Origin: Chitinilyticum litopenaei DSM 21440
GTDB taxonomy: Bacteria; Pseudomonadota; Gammaproteobacteria; Burkholderiales; Chitinibacteraceae
Assembly (NCBI RefSeq): GCF_000428145.1
Contig: NZ_ATZJ01000016.1
Coordinates: forward strand, 12,294-76,293
DNA: 64,000 bases
Reading direction: 5' to 3'
Within the stretch, counting starts at the first letter, position 1; each line of letters begins with the position of its first letter. The notes beneath the pieces were generated by a model. That model saw only the letters and a program-made list of their open reading frames with translations. It did not search any database and was not told where the DNA came from. This document shows positions 35,071 to 43,050 of this stretch, in pieces. The position numbers were made by a program, and so were the translations under genes.

Positions 35071-36048
35071 TCAGAGTGCGCGCACCGGGATGGCGATCTG
35101 GCAGCCGAAGCGCCGGGTTTCCGCCTCGAAGCCGTGGCGAGGCAGGTAGATTTCGAAGCAGGGGCGATCGTCGAGCTGCAGGCCGCTGTCGGGCAACCAC
35201 TCGCGGAACAGCGTCATCCACATGTCGCCACATTCCTCGGGCAGGCCGAAGAACTCGTACAGCGCATAACGCCCGCCCGGCAGCTCGCGGATCGCCGCCT
35301 CGCCGCTGGCGCTGAAGCCCGCGTCGACGGCCACGGCCGCGTCGTAGCGACACTGCGCGGGCGCGGTGATGGTCGGGTCGTCCAGGCTGATGCCGTACAT
35401 CGCCCGCCCGCCGTGCAGGCCGTGCGCGCCGCACCACTGGTTGAAGCGCTGCCAGTGCTCCCAGATTCCCGGCCCGCCATACGGGCCGGTGCGGCGCAGG
35501 TAGGCGATGCGTACCGGTGCGAGGGTTTCGATGGTGATGGCGTTGGCGTCGAAGGTCATGATGGTCTCCTTGGGCAGCTGCAACCCCGTGGCTGCAGACA
35601 TGCCGCTATCATCGCCCTGCCCGTCGCCCGGCGCCTGACCGGACTTGCCATCAAGCTGACCGAACTTGCTATTGCCATGCCGCGACTTGCGCTGCGCCGC
35701 GTAGCCTTCCTTGCGCCAGACGCTGGGCGAGCAGCCGAACTGCTGGCGAAAGGCCCGCGCAAAGCTCTCGCCCGAGCCAAAACCGCAATCCAGCGCAATG
35801 GTCAGCACCGGCTTGTCCGCCTGCATCACCAGGCGCATCCCGGCAATTTCCAGCCGGCGGCGGCGGATATAGTCCGCCAGCGTCTCCCCCTGCCAGGCCA
35901 GAAACAAGCGGTGAAAATGAAACGGTGAAAACAGCGCCAGCTCGGCCAGCGTCTCCAGCCGCAGTTCCTCGGCCAGATGATGGTCGATGTAATCGAGCAC
36001 GCGGTTGAAGCGCGCGGTGTATTCGCGCCGAAACGGGAAATCATTCAT
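35071..36048 (-). CDS. AraC-family regulator with GyrI-like effector domain
   Basis: 325 aa from the ATG at 36048 (MNDFPFRREYTARFNRVLDYID); a GTG at 36063 is an alternative, and neither has a strong ribosome site. The N-terminal AraC double HTH (residues about 10-105: LAEELRLETLAELALFSPFHFHRLF and VLTIALDCGFGSGESFARAFRQQFG) is joined by a Gly/Gln/Lys-rich linker to a GyrI-like small-molecule-binding domain at about 165-325. Such proteins (SbmC/Rob-type) respond to xenobiotics or toxic small molecules. It is last in a five-gene minus-strand run starting with coaBC. Confidence 0.88.
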   Translation of the reverse strand: MNDFPFRREYTARFNRVLDYIDHHLAEELRLETLAELALFSPFHFHRLFLAWQGETLADYIRRRRLEIAGMRLVMQADKPVLTIALDCGFGSGESFARAFRQQFGCSPSVWRKEGYAAQRKSRHGNSKFGQLDGKSGQAPGDGQGDDSGMSAATGLQLPKETIMTFDANAITIETLAPVRIAYLRRTGPYGGPGIWEHWQRFNQWCGAHGLHGGRAMYGISLDDPTITAPAQCRYDAAVAVDAGFSASGEAAIRELPGGRYALYEFFGLPEECGDMWMTLFREWLPDSGLQLDDRPCFEIYLPRHGFEAETRRFGCQIAIPVRAL

Positions 36049-36082
36049 TGGAAATTGCCACACTCACCCTGTCCCTGAATAG

Positions 36083-36331
36083 TCAGAACAAGGAATACAC
36101 CAACACGGCCACGATCAGGATTGCAAACAGCAGCAGCATGCCATGACTGCTGATCGGCGGCGATGGCGGCATCAAACCCGGATGCAGAAGCAGATAGCGG
36201 TCGATCTGCTCCTTGGCTTCCTTCAAACCCACGCCCTGCTCGGTGCGCAGTCGCTTGATGGCGGCAATCTTGTTGCCTTTCACCAGCTCGGCGTACACCG
36301 CCGTTGATACCACCACATCCTGCTCTTGCAT
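36083..36331 (-). CDS. Small membrane protein with ribosomal L7/L12 C-terminal-like motif
   Basis: 82 aa from the ATG at 36331 (CAGGAG 6 nt upstream). Residues about 18-48 (GNKIAAIKRLRTEQGVGLKEAKEQIDRYL) closely resemble the L7/L12 C-terminal helix-turn segment (NKVAVIKAVR...GLGLKEAKDLVE). The C-terminus is a single transmembrane helix (MLLLFAILIVAVLVYSLF). It is clearly not the ribosomal stalk protein; this membrane-tethered type occurs in several proteobacteria without a known function. It is 26 bp after the unknown 391-aa gene and 34 bp before the AraC gene. Confidence 0.8.
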   Translation of the reverse strand: MQEQDVVVSTAVYAELVKGNKIAAIKRLRTEQGVGLKEAKEQIDRYLLLHPGLMPPSPPISSHGMLLLFAILIVAVLVYSLF

Positions 36332-36357
36332 GGTCACTCCTGGTGCTCGGGAAATCA

Positions 36358-37533
36358 CTACACACAGCCGCGCTGCTTCAGTACAGCCCACTGCTCGGCA
36401 GGCAGCCGGGCCTTGAGCGCAGGCAGCGGATCAACCGCCCCGGTGTTATCGGCATAGGCCACCACAAAGTCATCTGCCAGGGTCACCCCCGCCGCCCTGA
36501 CCATCGCTTCCAGTGGCGCCATCACCTGCTTGAGCACCCGCAGCGCGGACGTATCACTTTGCTTCAACTGCATCAGCTGGGCATGCAGCAGGCAGGCCTC
36601 TTTCAGTGCCGGTTCGTCAAGCCAGTAGTCACAGCCAGCCACTTCCGCAGTTATTTCGTCAGGTGCCCACAGGGAATAACTGACGTCTTCCCCTGCTGCC
36701 AGAATGTTCTGGCGGTAGGATTCGCGCCCGCAGACCAGAAACGGCGGCCAGGCGGCGGACACATCCCCACTGGTGTAACACAGCAGCAGACAATACAGCG
36801 GTTCGTCGCGTGGCAATCGTGCAAGCGCGTCCTGCAAGGCCGCCAGCAGCAAGCTCTGCACGCGCGCTTCAATCGATTTCAGCGTTTCGCCCCTGGGCAA
36901 GGCCAGATAGAGCAGGCGCTCAGTGGCGGGCTTGACCTCTCCGGCCGCGTCCAGATATTGCAGATCGATTCTTGCCAGTTGGCCGGCGGCGTCATAGCTG
37001 TATAGCTCACGGCAATCCCAGTGCGGTTCACCTGCCGTCCAGTTGCGCGTCACCGTGCATTGCAGGCGCTCTCCCTGATAGACATAGCGTGTCGTGAACC
37101 CGTGACTGCGAAAGTGCACCGCATACTCCAGCAATCGACCTGCGTCATAACGGGACATATCAATCGAAGCCAGCCGGTCACCCTCGCCGCAATCGAGCCG
37201 AACGCAGCACTGAGGTGTGTGCAGGCTGGCTTGCAGGCGGCACCCGTTCTGCGAACACTCGATCAGAATACGGCCGGCAGCATCCAGCCCGTGGCGGACA
37301 TGCTTTTCCGGTTTGGCCTTGTCGTCGGTCAGCCAGCGTGCGGGCGCCGCTCCGTACAATTCACGGGCGAACGGGGCAGCGAAACTCATGGATTCCGTCG
37401 CCCAGCGCCAGCGCACTACCTGAGCGTGTGCAGCGGCCAGCAAGCGCTCCACCTCTCCAGGCCCGGAGTAATGGGCAAACAGCCCAGCAAGCTCTTCATC
37501 CGGACTGGCAGTGTCAAAGCGGTGTTCAAGCAT
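36358..37533 (-). CDS. Protein of unknown function, 391 aa
   Basis: I do not recognise a family. There is no signal peptide or membrane segment. The middle has several strands with RHS/YD-repeat flavour (SRYDAAGRLLEY-like, LYSYDAAGQLARIDLQYLDAAGEV), suggesting a beta-rich core. The C-terminal third is helical (ACLLHAQLMQLKQ...LRVLKQVMAPLEAMV) and ends PAEQWAVLKQRGCV. The ATG at 37533 (MLEHRFDTASPDEELAGLF) lies 25 bp after dut. Codon use looks like the neighbours, so recent transfer is not indicated. Possible roles include an intracellular sensor or an immunity-like protein; both are guesses. Confidence 0.7.
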   Translation of the reverse strand: MLEHRFDTASPDEELAGLFAHYSGPGEVERLLAAAHAQVVRWRWATESMSFAAPFARELYGAAPARWLTDDKAKPEKHVRHGLDAAGRILIECSQNGCRLQASLHTPQCCVRLDCGEGDRLASIDMSRYDAGRLLEYAVHFRSHGFTTRYVYQGERLQCTVTRNWTAGEPHWDCRELYSYDAAGQLARIDLQYLDAAGEVKPATERLLYLALPRGETLKSIEARVQSLLLAALQDALARLPRDEPLYCLLLCYTSGDVSAAWPPFLVCGRESYRQNILAAGEDVSYSLWAPDEITAEVAGCDYWLDEPALKEACLLHAQLMQLKQSDTSALRVLKQVMAPLEAMVRAAGVTLADDFVVAYADNTGAVDPLPALKARLPAEQWAVLKQRGCV

Positions 37534-37558
37534 GGCAAAGATTGCCCTCTTGGCTGAG

Positions 37559-38008
37559 TTAGTGCTTGCCGGTGCTGCCGAAACCGCCTTCGCCGCGGTC
37601 GGAATCGGCGAATTCTTCGACCACGTTGAAATCCACCTGCACCACCGGCACGACGATCAGTTGCGCGATGCGCTCCATGGGCTGGATGGTGAAGCTGCTC
37701 TGGCTGCGGTTCCACACCGACACGAAGAGCTGGCCCTGATAGTCGGAATCGATCAGGCCCACCAGATTGCCCAGCACGATGCCATGCTTGTGGCCCAGGC
37801 CCGAGCGCGGCAGGATCATCGCCGCCAGCCCCGGGTCGGCCAGGTGGATCGCCATGCCGGTGGGGACCAGCGTGGTGGCGCCGGCGGCCAGCTCCAGCGG
37901 GGCCTCCAGGCAGGCGCGCAGGTCAAGACCGGCCGAACCCGGCGTGGCGTACGCCGGCAGATTGTCCTTCAGACGTGCATCGAGCACTTTCACATCAAGC
38001 GTTGCCAT
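37559..38008 (-). CDS. dut: dUTP diphosphatase
   Basis: Hydrolyses dUTP to dUMP, protecting DNA from uracil; 149 aa, trimeric family. Motifs in order: PGSAGLDLRA (1), PRSGLGHKHGI (2), GNLVGLIDSDYQGQL (3), MERIAQLIV (4) and the C-terminal GFGSTGKH arm (5). All are intact. The ATG at 38008 is preceded on the minus strand by AAGGAG, which lies within a degraded 49-bp repeat. It follows coaBC by 59 bp, the arrangement seen in many proteobacteria. Confidence 0.97.
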   Translation of the reverse strand: MATLDVKVLDARLKDNLPAYATPGSAGLDLRACLEAPLELAAGATTLVPTGMAIHLADPGLAAMILPRSGLGHKHGIVLGNLVGLIDSDYQGQLFVSVWNRSQSSFTIQPMERIAQLIVVPVVQVDFNVVEEFADSDRGEGGFGSTGKH

Positions 38009-38057
38009 GGGTATGTCTCCTTGACCATTTCAGTTGTTAGCTTGCAGGGCAATACAC
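38009..38057. repeat. 49-bp palindromic repeat, copy 9 (degraded, in the dut leader)
   Basis: GGGTAT at the left edge touches the dut start codon, and GCAGGGCAATACAC is at the right. The central arms are worn. The dut ribosome binding site (AAGGAG on the minus strand) falls inside it. Confidence 0.55.
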
Positions 38058-38067
38058 TGCACTGTAT

Positions 38068-39264
38068 TTACCTGGCGCGCTGCTGCTGCCAGCGCGGGTA
38101 GAGCCGCGCGATGTGCGCGATCAGCTTGCGGGCGATGTCCTGCTTGGGCGCGCGTGGCAGGCGGTGCTGGCCGTCGTCGTCCATCAGGATGACCTCGTTG
38201 TCGTCGGCACCCATCGCGGTCTGCACCAGATTCGCCACCAGCAGCGGCAGCTGCTTGCGCTTGCGTTTCGCCTCGCCATATTCGAGCAGGTTCTCCGACT
38301 CGGCGGCAAAGCCGACACAGAACGGCGGATTGTCCGCGCAGGCGACGCTCGCCAGAATATCGGGATTGGGCGCCAGCTCCAGCGTGAGGATGTGCGCGTC
38401 CTTCTTGATCTTGTGCTCGCTCTGGTTGAGCACGTAGTAATCGGCCACTGCCGCCACGCTGATGAAGAGCTCGGCGCCGGCGATGCGCTCGGTGACCGCG
38501 CTGAGCATCTCCTGCGCCGATTGCACATTGACGCGCGTGCACCCCAGCGGGGTGGCCAGCGGCGTGTCGCCGGCGACCAGCGTGACGCTCGCGCCGGCCT
38601 CGACGGCGGCGCGGGCGATCGCGAAGCCCATTTTCCCGGAGCTGGTATTGGTGATGCCGCGCACCGCGTCGATGCGCTCGAAGGTCGGCCCGGCGGTGAT
38701 CAGCACCGTCTTGCCAGCCAGGAGCTTGGGCTGGAAGAAGGCTTCCACTTCCTCGAACAGTTCTTCGGGCTCGAGCATGCGCCCCATGCCAACTTCACCG
38801 CAGGCCTGGCTGCCGGAGGCCGGCCCGAGCACCAGCGCGCCGTCTTCCTTCAGCTGGTCGATATTGCGCAGGTTCGGCGGGTTTTCCCACATCTGCCGGT
38901 TCATCGCCGGGGCGACCGCCAGCGGACACGTGCGCGCGGCGGCCAGCGTGGTCAGCAGGTCGTCGGCGATGCCATGGGCAAGCTTGGCGATGACATTGGC
39001 CGACGCGGGCGCGATCAAGAGCAGATCGGCTTCGCGCGTGAGATTGATGTGCGCCATGCTGTTGCCGACCTCGGCATTCCACAGCGCGGTATGCACCGGG
39101 TTGCCCGACAGCGCCTGGAAGGTGGCCGGCGTGACGAACTCGGTGGCCGACGCGGTCATCACCACGTGCACGCTGTAACCGGCCTTGACCAGCAGGCGGG
39201 TCAGTTCGGCACTTTTGTACGCGGCGATGCCGCCGCTGATTCCCAGTACGATGCGCTTCTGCAT
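38068..39264 (-). CDS. coaBC: Bifunctional phosphopantothenoylcysteine decarboxylase / phosphopantothenate--cysteine ligase
   Basis: Two steps of coenzyme A synthesis; 398 aa. The N-terminal CoaC flavoprotein (about 1-190) starts MQKRIVLGISGGIAAYKSAE, has the PAMNRQMW motif and the active-site Cys in ACGEVGMGRMLEP. The C-terminal CoaB domain (about 190-395) has AGPTFERIDAVRGITNTSSGKMG, AAVADY and FAAESEN. It is the first gene of the minus-strand run coaBC-dut-unknown-L7/L12-like-AraC. Confidence 0.96.
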   Translation of the reverse strand: MQKRIVLGISGGIAAYKSAELTRLLVKAGYSVHVVMTASATEFVTPATFQALSGNPVHTALWNAEVGNSMAHINLTREADLLLIAPASANVIAKLAHGIADDLLTTLAAARTCPLAVAPAMNRQMWENPPNLRNIDQLKEDGALVLGPASGSQACGEVGMGRMLEPEELFEEVEAFFQPKLLAGKTVLITAGPTFERIDAVRGITNTSSGKMGFAIARAAVEAGASVTLVAGDTPLATPLGCTRVNVQSAQEMLSAVTERIAGAELFISVAAVADYYVLNQSEHKIKKDAHILTLELAPNPDILASVACADNPPFCVGFAAESENLLEYGEAKRKRKQLPLLVANLVQTAMGADDNEVILMDDDGQHRLPRAPKQDIARKLIAHIARLYPRWQQQRAR

Positions 39265-39347
39265 TTTTGACTAAACCTGTAAGCACTGCTATAGCGATGA
39301 GATAGTTTACCCCGGATAATTCATTGGGACACAGGATGATGGCGAGG

Positions 39348-39432
39348 CGTTTCGCGAGAGAATTCACACGCTTGCGCCAAGCCCATAGCCGGCCATGAGC
39401 GCGAAGCAAGCGTGTGAAGGCACCGCGAAACG
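39348..39432. repeat. Long interrupted hairpin between coaBC and radC
   Basis: Outer arms CGTTTCGCG (39348-39356) and CGCGAAACG (39424-39432); inner arms TTCACACGCTTG (39363-39374) and CAAGCGTGTGAA (39407-39418); 32-nt loop. Beyond it, similar words face each other (ATAATTCATTGGG and GATGGATTAATTGGG). The 304-bp gap between the divergent genes contains nothing else I recognise. Confidence 0.7.
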
Positions 39433-39568
39433 GCCGCCAGCGAGCATGCAGGCTCGAAGAGCCGCCTGATGGATTAATTGGGGTTTAACGAGTTTGCCCC
39501 TTGCCAAGCAAAGGCAAATCGATTCCGGCCGGCAAAACGGCCTCAAGCTGTCAGCTGTGGAGAACGGC

Positions 39569-40243
39569 GTGTCCATCACCGACTGGCCCGAAGCGGATCG
39601 TCCGCGCGAAAAACTGTTGCGCAACGGCGCGCAAGCGCTCAGCGATGCCGAGTTGCTGGCGATCTTTCTGCGCGTCGGCCTGCCTGGCAAAAGCGCGGTC
39701 GATCTGGCGCGCGAACTGCTCGACCACTTCGGCAGCCTGCAGGCGCTGTTTGCCGCGCCGCTGCCGGCGCTGTCGGCCATTCCCGGCATGGGTTCGGCGA
39801 AGTTTGCGCAAATCCAGGCGGTATTCGAAATGGCGCGCCGTGCCCTGCACGAAGAACTGGCCGAGCGCGACGCCTTCACCAGCCCGGATGCGGTGCGCAG
39901 CCTGCTGGGCCTGCGGCTGCGCGGCCTGCCGCACGAGGAATTCCACGCGCTGTTTCTCGACCAGCAGCACCGCCTGCTGGCCGCCGAAATGCTGTTTCGC
40001 GGTTCGCTGTCGGAAACGCGCGTCTACCCGCGCGAGGTGGTCAAGCGCGCACTGGCCACCAATGCCGCCGCCGTGATCGTCGCGCACAACCACCCTTCCG
40101 GCGAGGCACGGCCATCCGCGGCCGATCTGGCGCTGACCCAGCAGCTGAAAAGCGCGCTGGAGCTGGTGGAAATCCGCCTGCTCGACCACTTTATCGTTGC
40201 CGCTCATCGGATTGTTTCGCTGGCGGAAAACGGACAATGCTAG
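39569..40243 (+). CDS. radC: RadC family (JAMM-fold) protein
   Basis: 224 aa from the GTG at 39569, which has GGAG 7 nt upstream and gives the normal RadC length; the longer frame to 39494 reads into the hairpin region side. The N-terminal UPF0758 helix-hairpin-helix (LPALSAIPGMGSAKFAQIQA) is followed by an MPN/JAMM domain with the metal motif HNHPSGEARPSAAD. Despite the name, a role in DNA repair is not established. It stands alone, divergent from coaBC. Confidence 0.93.
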   Translation: MSITDWPEADRPREKLLRNGAQALSDAELLAIFLRVGLPGKSAVDLARELLDHFGSLQALFAAPLPALSAIPGMGSAKFAQIQAVFEMARRALHEELAERDAFTSPDAVRSLLGLRLRGLPHEEFHALFLDQQHRLLAAEMLFRGSLSETRVYPREVVKRALATNAAAVIVAHNHPSGEARPSAADLALTQQLKSALELVEIRLLDHFIVAAHRIVSLAENGQC

Positions 40244-40376
40244 CTGGCGCACACGCTGCGGCCGCATCGTGAGCCGCTCGCTGCAGCGGCCGGGCAAAAG
40301 ACTCGTGAAAGCTTCTCAGCAAAGCCCGTTGCGCGCCGATATAGCGCATGACGCCCTTGTTTTGCGGGAGAGCATG

Positions 40377-41381
40377 ATGCGCATCACCGACAGTACCGTA
40401 GCCGTGGCGGCCCAGCGCCAGTACAGCCAGCATCGCGAGGAATCGCTGACCATCCGCATCGACCGCCCGGTGGCCAGCACGCCACCGGCAGCCGTGCCGC
40501 GGCCGGAGGTCGAGCTGTCCAGTCAGGGACTGGAGGCCAGCCAGGGGCTGGACGAGGACGGGGAAAGCAGCCTTGACCCCAAGCTCAGCCTCATCAAATC
40601 GCTGCTGGAGGCCATGCTGGGCATACGCATCAAGCTGGGCGAGGTGCCGCGCAACAGCCCGACGGATGCCGGCGCGGCGCTGCAGGCGCCGCCAGACGCA
40701 GCGGACCAGGGCGGCGTGGCGGTGAATTACCGCCGCGTTTTCGAGGAGTCCGAAACCACGCAATTCGCCGCCGCCGGCATCGTACGCACCGCCGACGGCC
40801 GCGAGATCAGCTTCAGCAGCGAGCTGACACTGGCGCGCAGCTATCGCGAAGAAATCACCTTCGGCATGGCCAGCGGCAGCCTGGCGCGCCCGAAAAAAGA
40901 CCCGCTGGTACTCAACTTTGCCGCGCCGGCGGCCACGCTGTCGGCACAGCGCATGGCCTTTGACATCGACAGCGATGGCCAGGCCGACCAGATCGCCACG
41001 CTCAATGCCGGCAGCGGCTTTCTGGCGCTGGATCACAACGAGGATGGCGTGATCAACAATGGCCGTGAACTGTTCGGTGCGCAGAGCGGTGACGGCTTTG
41101 CCGATCTGGCGCACTACGATGACGATGGCAATGGCTGGATCGATGCCGGCGATGGCGTGTTCGCCAGACTGAAACTGTGGCTGAAAGACGACAGTGGCCA
41201 GGATCAGCTGCTGACGCTGGCAAGCATGGGCGTGGGGGCGATCTACCTCGGGCGCGCACAGGGCGATTTCAGCCTCATGGACCACCAGAATGCCGAACTG
41301 GGCCAGATCCGTGCCAGCGGCATCTTTCTTGGCGAAGACGGCTCGGTAGGCACCGTGCAGCAGATCGATCTCACCGTCTGA
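40377..41381 (+). CDS. Protein of unknown function with EF-hand-like calcium loops
   Basis: 334 aa. The N-terminal half is polar and without recognisable domain (residues about 1-190); residues about 200-265 contain repeated D-x-D/N-x-D loops: DIDSDGQAD, DHNEDGVINNGREL and YDDDGNGWIDAGD. These resemble the calcium-binding loops of a widespread family of proteobacterial proteins annotated as 'VCBS/EF-hand' or hypothetical. There is no signal peptide. Two adjacent ATGs (40374 and 40377) follow GGGAG; the second has the better spacing. The gene lies 130 bp after radC. Confidence 0.75.
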   Translation: MRITDSTVAVAAQRQYSQHREESLTIRIDRPVASTPPAAVPRPEVELSSQGLEASQGLDEDGESSLDPKLSLIKSLLEAMLGIRIKLGEVPRNSPTDAGAALQAPPDAADQGGVAVNYRRVFEESETTQFAAAGIVRTADGREISFSSELTLARSYREEITFGMASGSLARPKKDPLVLNFAAPAATLSAQRMAFDIDSDGQADQIATLNAGSGFLALDHNEDGVINNGRELFGAQSGDGFADLAHYDDDGNGWIDAGDGVFARLKLWLKDDSGQDQLLTLASMGVGAIYLGRAQGDFSLMDHQNAELGQIRASGIFLGEDGSVGTVQQIDLTV

Positions 41382-41671
41382 AGGGTGCGCCAGCGACCAT
41401 TACAGTCACAGCTTTGCCGCCATTTTTCACACACAGTTAGTCACTACTGCGACTGTGCCAGCGCTTTTCCCGGCGAACTGTACCGGTCATCTTACGGGAA
41501 ATCCCCTATTCACGGCTGCGCAGGCCTGCCCCGATGATGCCGTTCAGCGCATTGGCGCTGCCGTGTTTTGCCCCTGAGCAAGCCGGTTCGCCAGCCACCG
41601 CAGCCCGGGTTCAGTTCAGATCAACCCGGCCAGCTCGACTACTTTCGCCCCTGTTTCCGCAAGGATTGATC

Positions 41672-42880
41672 ATGAGCATCTCCCGCCTCAGCCTGATGGC
41701 CGTTGCCACCGCCGTCGCCCTCTCCGCCTGCAGCAAGCAGGACGCCAACCAGCCCGCGGCATCCGCGCCGGCCACCGATGCCGCCGCCGGCGGCGACGTG
41801 ATCAAGATCGGCGTTGCCGGGCCGCTCACCGGCCCGCTGGCCCATATCGGCAAGGACACCGAATTCGGCGTGCGCATGGCGGCCGAGGATGTGAACGCCG
41901 CGGGCGGTATCGAACTGGGCGGCAAGAAATACCTGATCGAGATCGTGGCCGAAGACGACCAGGCCGATCCGAAAACCGCGACCGCCGTTGCACAGCGCCT
42001 CGTTGACGCCAAGGTGGCCGGCGTTGTCGGCCACGTCACCTCGGGTGCGACCATTCCTGCGTCGAAGATCTACAGCGAAGCCGGCATTCCGCAGCTGACC
42101 CCGTCGTCGACCGCCACCGCCTACACCGCGCAAGGCCTGAAAACCACCTTCCGCATGATTGCGAACGACAGCCAGCAGGGCAAGGTGCTGGGCGCCTATG
42201 CCACCGAAAAGCTGAAAGTGAAGAAGGTGGCCATCATTGATGACCGCACCGCTTACGGCCAGGGCCTGGCAGACGAGTTCGAGAAGGCCGCCAAGGCCGG
42301 TGGCGCCGAAGTCGTGAAGCGCGAATTCACCAGCCCGCAGGAAAACGACTTCTCGTCCATCCTGACCAATGTGAAGTCGGCCCAGCCCGAGCTGATCTTC
42401 TTCGGCGGCATGGACGCGCAAGGCGCGCCGCTCAAGAAACAGATGACCAAGCTGGGCGTGAAGGCGCAGCTGCTCGGTGCTGACGGCATGTCGACCGGCG
42501 AATTCGTCAAGCTCGCCGGTGCGGATGCCGAAGGCACCATCACCACCCAGCCGGGCCAGCCCAAGGACAGCCTGGCCGGCGGCAGCGCCAAGGATTTCTT
42601 CGCCAAGTTCAAGACCAAGTTCAATGTCGATGTGCAGCTTTACGCGCCGAACTCCTATGACGCCCTGATGGTGCTGGTGGAAGCGATGAAGCGCGCGGGC
42701 TCGGCCGATCCGGCCAAGTACCTGCCGGAAATGGCCAAGACCGATTACAGCGGCCTGACCGGCAAGATCACCTTCGACGACAAGGGCGACCTGAAAGATG
42801 GCGCCATCACCGTCTACCAGGTGAAAAACGGCAAGCAGGAAGTGCTGGAAGTGGTTGGCGGCGCGCCCGCAGCACAGTAA
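41672..42880 (+). CDS. Branched-chain amino acid ABC transporter, substrate-binding lipoprotein
   Basis: 402 aa from the ATG at 41672 (AAGGAT upstream). A lipoprotein signal ends ALSAC; the mature protein begins with an Ala/Gln-rich linker, then the type I periplasmic-binding fold: DVIKIGVAGPLTGPLAHIGKD, GVRMAAEDVNAAGG, VAEDDQADPKTATAVAQRLVD, GVVGHVTSGATIPASKIY and IDDRTAYGQGLADEF. It resembles LivK/LivJ. No permease or ATPase genes are adjacent, so it works with a transporter elsewhere. A strong terminator follows at 42905. Confidence 0.9.
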   Translation: MSISRLSLMAVATAVALSACSKQDANQPAASAPATDAAAGGDVIKIGVAGPLTGPLAHIGKDTEFGVRMAAEDVNAAGGIELGGKKYLIEIVAEDDQADPKTATAVAQRLVDAKVAGVVGHVTSGATIPASKIYSEAGIPQLTPSSTATAYTAQGLKTTFRMIANDSQQGKVLGAYATEKLKVKKVAIIDDRTAYGQGLADEFEKAAKAGGAEVVKREFTSPQENDFSSILTNVKSAQPELIFFGGMDAQGAPLKKQMTKLGVKAQLLGADGMSTGEFVKLAGADAEGTITTQPGQPKDSLAGGSAKDFFAKFKTKFNVDVQLYAPNSYDALMVLVEAMKRAGSADPAKYLPEMAKTDYSGLTGKITFDDKGDLKDGAITVYQVKNGKQEVLEVVGGAPAAQ

Positions 42881-42904
42881 TCGTTGCATTGCAGCAACAG
42901 CACA

Positions 42905-42935
42905 ACAGGGTGGCCGCGGCCACCCTGTTTTGTCT
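42905..42935 (+). terminator. Terminator after the LivK-like gene
   Basis: ACAGGGTGGCC-GC-GGCCACCCTGT followed by TTTGTCTT. Confidence 0.85.
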
Positions 42936-43050
42936 TGATCCTTGCGTCGCCGGCTCCCGGAGCAGCCAGGAAGCTGTTCACGATTTTTTCACGCGCGAAA
43001 AGATCGTGAATAGGTTCTAAGTTGATAACTCTGACTGCGGAGACGCCGCA

